Assembly (NCBI GenBank): GCA_937871705.1
Contig: CALMOO010000086.1
Coordinates: 6,861-15,322 of the forward strand
Source: an uncultured Hymenobacter sp.
Lineage (GTDB): Bacteria; Bacteroidota; Bacteroidia; Cytophagales; Hymenobacteraceae
Length of the DNA: 8,462 nucleotides
Direction: 5' to 3'
The notes below the pieces were generated by a model. That model saw nothing but the letters and a program-made list of their open reading frames with translations. It did not search any database and was not told the DNA's origin. Positions 5,875-8,462 of this stretch are shown one piece after another; the stretch's first letter is position 1; every line of letters begins with the position of its first letter. A program made the position numbers and the translations under genes.

Positions 5875-6966
5875 CTACCCCTCGCTGAAGGTTGGGTAGT
5901 CGGTGTAGCCGTGGGCGCCGGGCACGTAGTAGGTATCCTTGTCGGCGGGGGCTAGCGGCTGGTGCTGGGCAAAGCGTTCCACCAAATCGGGGTTGGCGAT
6001 GTAGTGCGTGCCAAACGAAACCAGGTCGGCCAGGACTTTATTCCCCTCTTCCTGGCCGAAGCCGCCGTTGATGATGAGCGTGCCCCGGTAGAGCGGCCGG
6101 AAGCGCTTGGCAATGTTAGGCTCGGCAAACGGCACCTGGCTCACGTCGGTAAAGGGTTCGCAGAGATGCAGATACGCCAGGGAGTAATCGGCGCTGAGCC
6201 GCCGCACAATCAGCTCGAACGTGGGGATGGTGTCGGCATCCAGGGTCGTGCCGAACAGGCCGTAGAACGACGGGTTGAGGCGCACCCCCACGCGGCCGAG
6301 GTCCACGCCAGCTGCCCGCAGGGCGTCGAGCACGTCGAAGAGCAGGCGGGCGCGGTGCTCGTTCGAGCCGCCGTAGGCATCGGTGCGGGTGTTGCTGGTG
6401 CCGTTGAAAAACTGGTGGAACAGGTAGCCGTTGGCCGCGTGGATTTCCACGCCGTCGAAGCCGGCCGCCAGCGCGTTTTTGGCGGCCTGGGCAAAGTCGG
6501 CGATAACTTTCTCAATTTGCGCCAGGCTCATGGCCTGCGGCGTTACCGTACTCTGAAAGCCGCTAGGGGTAAATACCTGGGCTTCCGGGTCGAGGGCCGA
6601 AGGAGCCAGGGGTAGGGCGCCGCCCAGCAAATCGGGGTGCGACATGCGGCCCACGTGCCAGAGCTGCGCAAAAATCTGGCCGCCGCGCGCGTGCACGGCG
6701 CTCGTTACGGGCTGCCAGCCCGCCACCTGCTCGGGCGAGTAGAGGCCAGGCACGTTGAGGTAGCCCGCCGCCTCGGGGCTCACGTACACGCCCTCGCTGA
6801 TGAGCAGGCCCGCCGAGGCGCGCTGGGCGTAGTAGGTGGCCATCAGCTCGTTGGGCACGGTGCCGGGGTTGTCGGCGCGGCTGCGGGTCATGGGGGCCAG
6901 CACCACGCGGTTGCGCAGGTGCAGGTGGTCGGCGTCGAAGGCCGTTAATAGGGGTTGAGTAACCAT
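5875..6966 (-). CDS. Old Yellow Enzyme-family alkene reductase (NADH:flavin oxidoreductase, NemA-like)
   Basis: This 363-residue, FMN-dependent cytoplasmic enzyme has a complete OYE pattern: LAPMTRSRA (23-31, Thr27 tuning the flavin), ISEGVYVSPEAAGY (56-69), QLWHVGRMSHP (101-111), the substrate-binding pair His176 and Asn179 with proton-donor Tyr181 (IHAANGYL), TRTDAYGGS (193-201), GVRLNPS (227-233), INGGF (299-303) and the FMN phosphate site IANPDLVER (323-331). Members reduce activated C=C bonds of enones, maleimides or nitro compounds with NAD(P)H. Length is normal. HQFFNGTSN replaces the common DQFL segment just after the active site, which may shape substrate choice. It is the middle gene of an SDR-OYE-TetR operon, 55 bases after the SDR stop. 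Start ATG 6966 gives MVTQPLLTAF, a normal OYE N-terminus. Confidence 0.95.
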   Translation of the reverse strand: MVTQPLLTAFDADHLHLRNRVVLAPMTRSRADNPGTVPNELMATYYAQRASAGLLISEGVYVSPEAAGYLNVPGLYSPEQVAGWQPVTSAVHARGGQIFAQLWHVGRMSHPDLLGGALPLAPSALDPEAQVFTPSGFQSTVTPQAMSLAQIEKVIADFAQAAKNALAAGFDGVEIHAANGYLFHQFFNGTSNTRTDAYGGSNEHRARLLFDVLDALRAAGVDLGRVGVRLNPSFYGLFGTTLDADTIPTFELIVRRLSADYSLAYLHLCEPFTDVSQVPFAEPNIAKRFRPLYRGTLIINGGFGQEEGNKVLADLVSFGTHYIANPDLVERFAQHQPLAPADKDTYYVPGAHGYTDYPTFSEG

Positions 6967-7021
6967 TGTGGTAAAAAGGGGGGTAGTAAAAAAGGAAGCG
7001 GCTGGCGCCCAAGGCCCCGCC

Positions 7022-7783
7022 CTAAAACGTGCCGATGCCGCCGCCCGCGATGATTTCCTCCCCGGTCACGAACCCGGCCTCGTCGGAGGCGAGGAAGGTG
7101 ACGATAGCCGCAATTTCCTGAGGCTGGCCCAGGCGCTTCAGTGGCACGTACGCGGCGTAGCCGTCGGCGGCCTGTGTGGCGGCATCGGCCGACATGCCCA
7201 GTTTTTCAAACGACTTGGCGTTGAAGGGAGTCGAAATCGGGCCGGGGCTCACGGCATTGACGCGAATCTTGCGCTCCACCAGCTCTAGGGCAAAATTACG
7301 GGTCAGCACCAGTAGCGCCCCCTTGGTGGCCGCGTACACCGAGTTGTTCGGAAAGGCGCGGTGCGCGGTAGCCGAGGCGTTGAAGATGATGGAGCCGCCG
7401 TCATTCAGTAGCGGCAGCAGCTGCTGCACCGTGAAGAAGGCCCCCTTGACGTTGATGTTGAAATGCTCGTCGAAATGCGTTTCATCGACTTCCATAACGG
7501 AGGCAATCAACGAAACCCCGGCGTTGACAAACAGCACATCGATGCGCGCGTGGTGGGCCTGCACCTGGGCCGCGAGCTGCCGCACGTCGGCCATGCGGCC
7601 CGCATCGGAGATGACGCCCACGGCCTGGCTGCCGAGCTTGGCTACGGCCTCTTGCACGGCCTGCGGATTGCGGCCGGTGATAACGACCTGCGCGCCTTCG
7701 GCGATGAACTGCTGGGCGGTGGCGAAACCGATACCGTTGTTGCCGCCCGTGATAACGGCGACTTTTCCTTGCAAACGATTCAT
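7022..7783 (-). CDS. SDR-family oxidoreductase (classical, glucose 1-dehydrogenase/3-oxoacyl reductase-like)
   Basis: This 253-residue classical SDR has all key residues: TGGNNGIG (12-19), GRNP after strand 2 (37-40, suggesting NADPH), VNAG (86-89), Asn111 (NINVKG), Ser137 (NASATA), Tyr150 and Lys154 (VYAATKGAL), SPGPISTPF (179-187) and the C-terminal TGEEIIAGGG (240-249), which corresponds to the usual TGxxixVDGG. The open frame continues upstream to 8116, but homology begins only at MNRLQGKVAVITGG, so the ATG at 7783 is the start. It is the first gene of the SDR-OYE-TetR operon. The enzyme probably reduces or oxidises a carbonyl/alcohol pair related to the ene-reductase substrate; the actual substrate is unknown. 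Confidence 0.92.
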   Translation of the reverse strand: MNRLQGKVAVITGGNNGIGFATAQQFIAEGAQVVITGRNPQAVQEAVAKLGSQAVGVISDAGRMADVRQLAAQVQAHHARIDVLFVNAGVSLIASVMEVDETHFDEHFNINVKGAFFTVQQLLPLLNDGGSIIFNASATAHRAFPNNSVYAATKGALLVLTRNFALELVERKIRVNAVSPGPISTPFNAKSFEKLGMSADAATQAADGYAAYVPLKRLGQPQEIAAIVTFLASDEAGFVTGEEIIAGGGIGTF

Positions 7784-7807
7784 AAGGAGAGGTTGAAGAG
7801 AGTTTTG

Positions 7808-7819
7808 GAACAATTGTTC
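7808..7819. promoter_or_regulatory. Palindrome GAACAATTGTTC (candidate TetR operator 1)
   Basis: This perfect 12-bp palindrome lies just downstream of the -7 box (7829-7822, minus), so it overlaps the predicted transcription start of the SDR-OYE-TetR operon. TetR-type repressors typically bind such dyads. A degenerate second copy lies at 7850-7861, centre to centre 42 bp. Confidence 0.6.
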
Positions 7820-7821
7820 TG

Positions 7822-7855
7822 CAAATGTACGAAGCCGATTACTATAATGGAACAA
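7822..7855 (-). promoter_or_regulatory. Candidate promoter of the SDR-OYE-TetR operon
   Basis: On the minus strand TACATTTG (7829-7822) is a perfect -7 box TAnnTTTG, identical to that of the plus-strand SDR at 4171-4178. The -33 is weak: TTCC lies at the ideal 19-base spacing (7852-7849), while a better TTG (7855-7853) is 23 bases away. Both overlap the upstream palindrome. A weak -33 may mean activation or simple tight repression. Confidence 0.55.
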
Positions 7856-7861
7856 GTATTC
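7850..7861. promoter_or_regulatory. Imperfect palindrome GAACAAGTATTC (candidate TetR operator 2)
   Basis: It shares GGAACAAnTnTTCT with operator 1 and keeps four of six dyad pairs. It covers the -33 region of the operon promoter, so the two sites bracket the -7 box. Confidence 0.45.
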
Positions 7862-7963
7862 TAAAATAAAAAGCGAGTTTGCTTGCCTACAGGTAACGGA
7901 GGTAGTCGAGGTTAGGCGCACAGAAGCAGGGAGTATAGTTCTTGCTTCACAGACATATAACTC

Positions 7964-8092
7964 ATAAAGACTACGCTGGCCAAACGGCAAAAACAAGACG
8001 AGACCTTCAAAGCCCGGGCACTGCACTGGGCTCCCGAAAGTCGCAGCCCGCAAGCGGCGGCGCAGCGACTCGCTGATTGCAACGCTGAATGA
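7964..8092 (+). pseudogene. Decayed 5' fragment of an IS3-family transposase OrfA
   Basis: Reading from 7964 gives IKTTLAKRQKQDETFKARAL, continuing HWAPESRSPQAAAQRL, then unrelated residues and a stop at 8090-8092. This matches the start of IS3-type OrfA proteins (pattern KRQKYDxxFKAxALRLAxESxSxQAAARQLGISPKLLYRW). The expected start codon reads ATA, and the similarity stops at about 8074, before the second helix of the helix-turn-helix (GISPKLL). The rest of OrfA and all of OrfB are missing from this side. No terminal inverted repeat could be identified upstream. The element is inactive. The family call is from remembered pattern only. Confidence 0.6.
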
Positions 8093-8199
8093 TGGCACTC
8101 GGCTATCTCGCACCAAACCACTTTGGAACCCATTCTTACGCTACGCCCCAACTCTGTGCGACCTAGCTTGATTACCTAGACATTCGCGCACTACAGTAG

Positions 8200-8364
8200 T
8201 GGCTGGCAGCCGACAGCCGGGCCCTTTTTACGCCCACTGTTCTCCCCAGCCAGGCGGGACTGCGCGCCGCGTTTTTGAACTGGTGCACGGAGACCCACGA
8301 GGTGGACATCGCCTGGCAAGCCTTGAGCGCCGCGGTAGCAGCATTGCCTACCGGAAACTACTAG
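8200..8364 (+). pseudogene. Possible C-terminal remnant of a PLP-dependent group II decarboxylase
   Basis: A frame open from 8200 to the TAG at 8362-8364 reads WLAADSRALFTPTVLPS, then GLRAAFLNWCTETHEVDIAW and QALSAAVAALPTGNY. It resembles the end of glutamate/tyrosine-type decarboxylases, where LRxxxxNxRTTExDVDxxxxAL follows a TxLxGxxALR turn; the Arg of the NxRT motif would be Cys here. The frame has no start codon and is preceded by a stop at 8197-8199; the body of the enzyme is absent. Codon use looks like normal coding sequence. Alternative: a chance open frame. Confidence 0.4.
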
Positions 8365-8462
8365 TATATAAGGGGTGCAGTAGGTGACTTCCTTCCTTGG
8401 TAGGGCCACTTATCATGAACTGTGTTAAAAGTTAAGAGACTTGGGCCAGTTTCGAGCTAAAA

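Larger units (their letters stand above)
7863..8462. other. 600-base stretch without an intact gene, holding decayed fragments
   Basis: No intact coding frame with family support is seen here on either strand. Two fragments are recognisable on the plus strand: an IS3-type OrfA 5' part (7964-8092) and a decarboxylase-like tail (8200-8364). The segments 7863-7963, 8093-8199 and 8365-8462 show nothing I can identify. A 13-bp dyad CACTACAGTAGTG (8189-8201) falls between the fragments. Base composition is lower in GC at both ends than in the genes to the left. Confidence 0.6.

Noticed and set aside
7784..8116. N-terminal extension of the first SDR of the operon (open frame to 8116)
   Set aside because: Classical SDRs begin a few residues before TGG; the extra 111 residues have no recognisable features, span the candidate promoter and palindromes, and overlap the IS3 fragment on the other strand.
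8189..8201. Dyad CACTACAGTAGTG in the gene-free right end
   Set aside because: There is no adjacent intact gene or promoter to give it meaning; it is mentioned only as a possible junction mark.

Overview
The window looks like chromosomal accessory DNA from a high-GC member of the Bacteroidota, most likely Hymenobacter or a close relative in the Cytophagales. The grounds are the GC-rich coding sequence, the near absence of Shine-Dalgarno sequences, promoter elements of the Bacteroidota type (TTTG, about 19 bases, TAnnTTTG), and protein families typical of that group, such as an AraC-type regulator with a GWLLLVHPDFLWNTPL-like block. The genus is an inference from style, not from a marker gene.

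Layout. Positions 1-3941 hold five genes on the minus strand. Read in transcription order they are a CGNR zinc-finger regulator (3941-3339), a Crp/Fnr-family regulator (3229-2594), a zinc-lobe-lacking MDR alcohol/quinone-type oxidoreductase (2528-1443), a short-chain dehydrogenase/reductase (SDR) whose catalytic residues are replaced (1359-490), and an AraC-family regulator cut by the left edge (411-1). Gaps of 65-110 bases separate them, and several gaps carry dyads or direct repeats, so this is probably several small units rather than one operon. Positions 3942-4225 form a divergent control region with a near-consensus promoter and dyads. It drives a DltE-like SDR on the plus strand (4226-5026). 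A 16-bp-stem bidirectional terminator (5154-5192) separates that gene from a convergent minus-strand operon: classical SDR (7783-7022), Old Yellow Enzyme-type ene-reductase (6966-5875) and TetR/AcrR regulator (5838-5254). That operon's promoter region carries two related palindromes 42 bp apart. From about 7863 to the right end no intact gene is seen. The stretch contains a decayed fragment of an IS3-type transposase OrfA and what looks like the C-terminal tail of a PLP-dependent decarboxylase, so it is probably an old insertion or rearrangement site.

How it may work together. Five NAD(P)H- or flavin-dependent oxidoreductases lie next to four regulators from four families. The clearest unit is SDR-OYE-TetR. 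It recalls E. coli nemR-nemA, in which a TetR-type sensor of electrophiles controls an ene-reductase, and the TetR protein here has a Cys in the GC[FL] position of the ligand domain. A role in detoxifying reactive carbonyls, enones or quinones is a reasonable inference, but no substrate can be read from the sequence. I see no CRISPR array, tRNA, rRNA, prophage or toxin-antitoxin module, and no clear evidence of a wholly new system. The most unusual single gene is the catalytically degenerate SDR at 490-1359.
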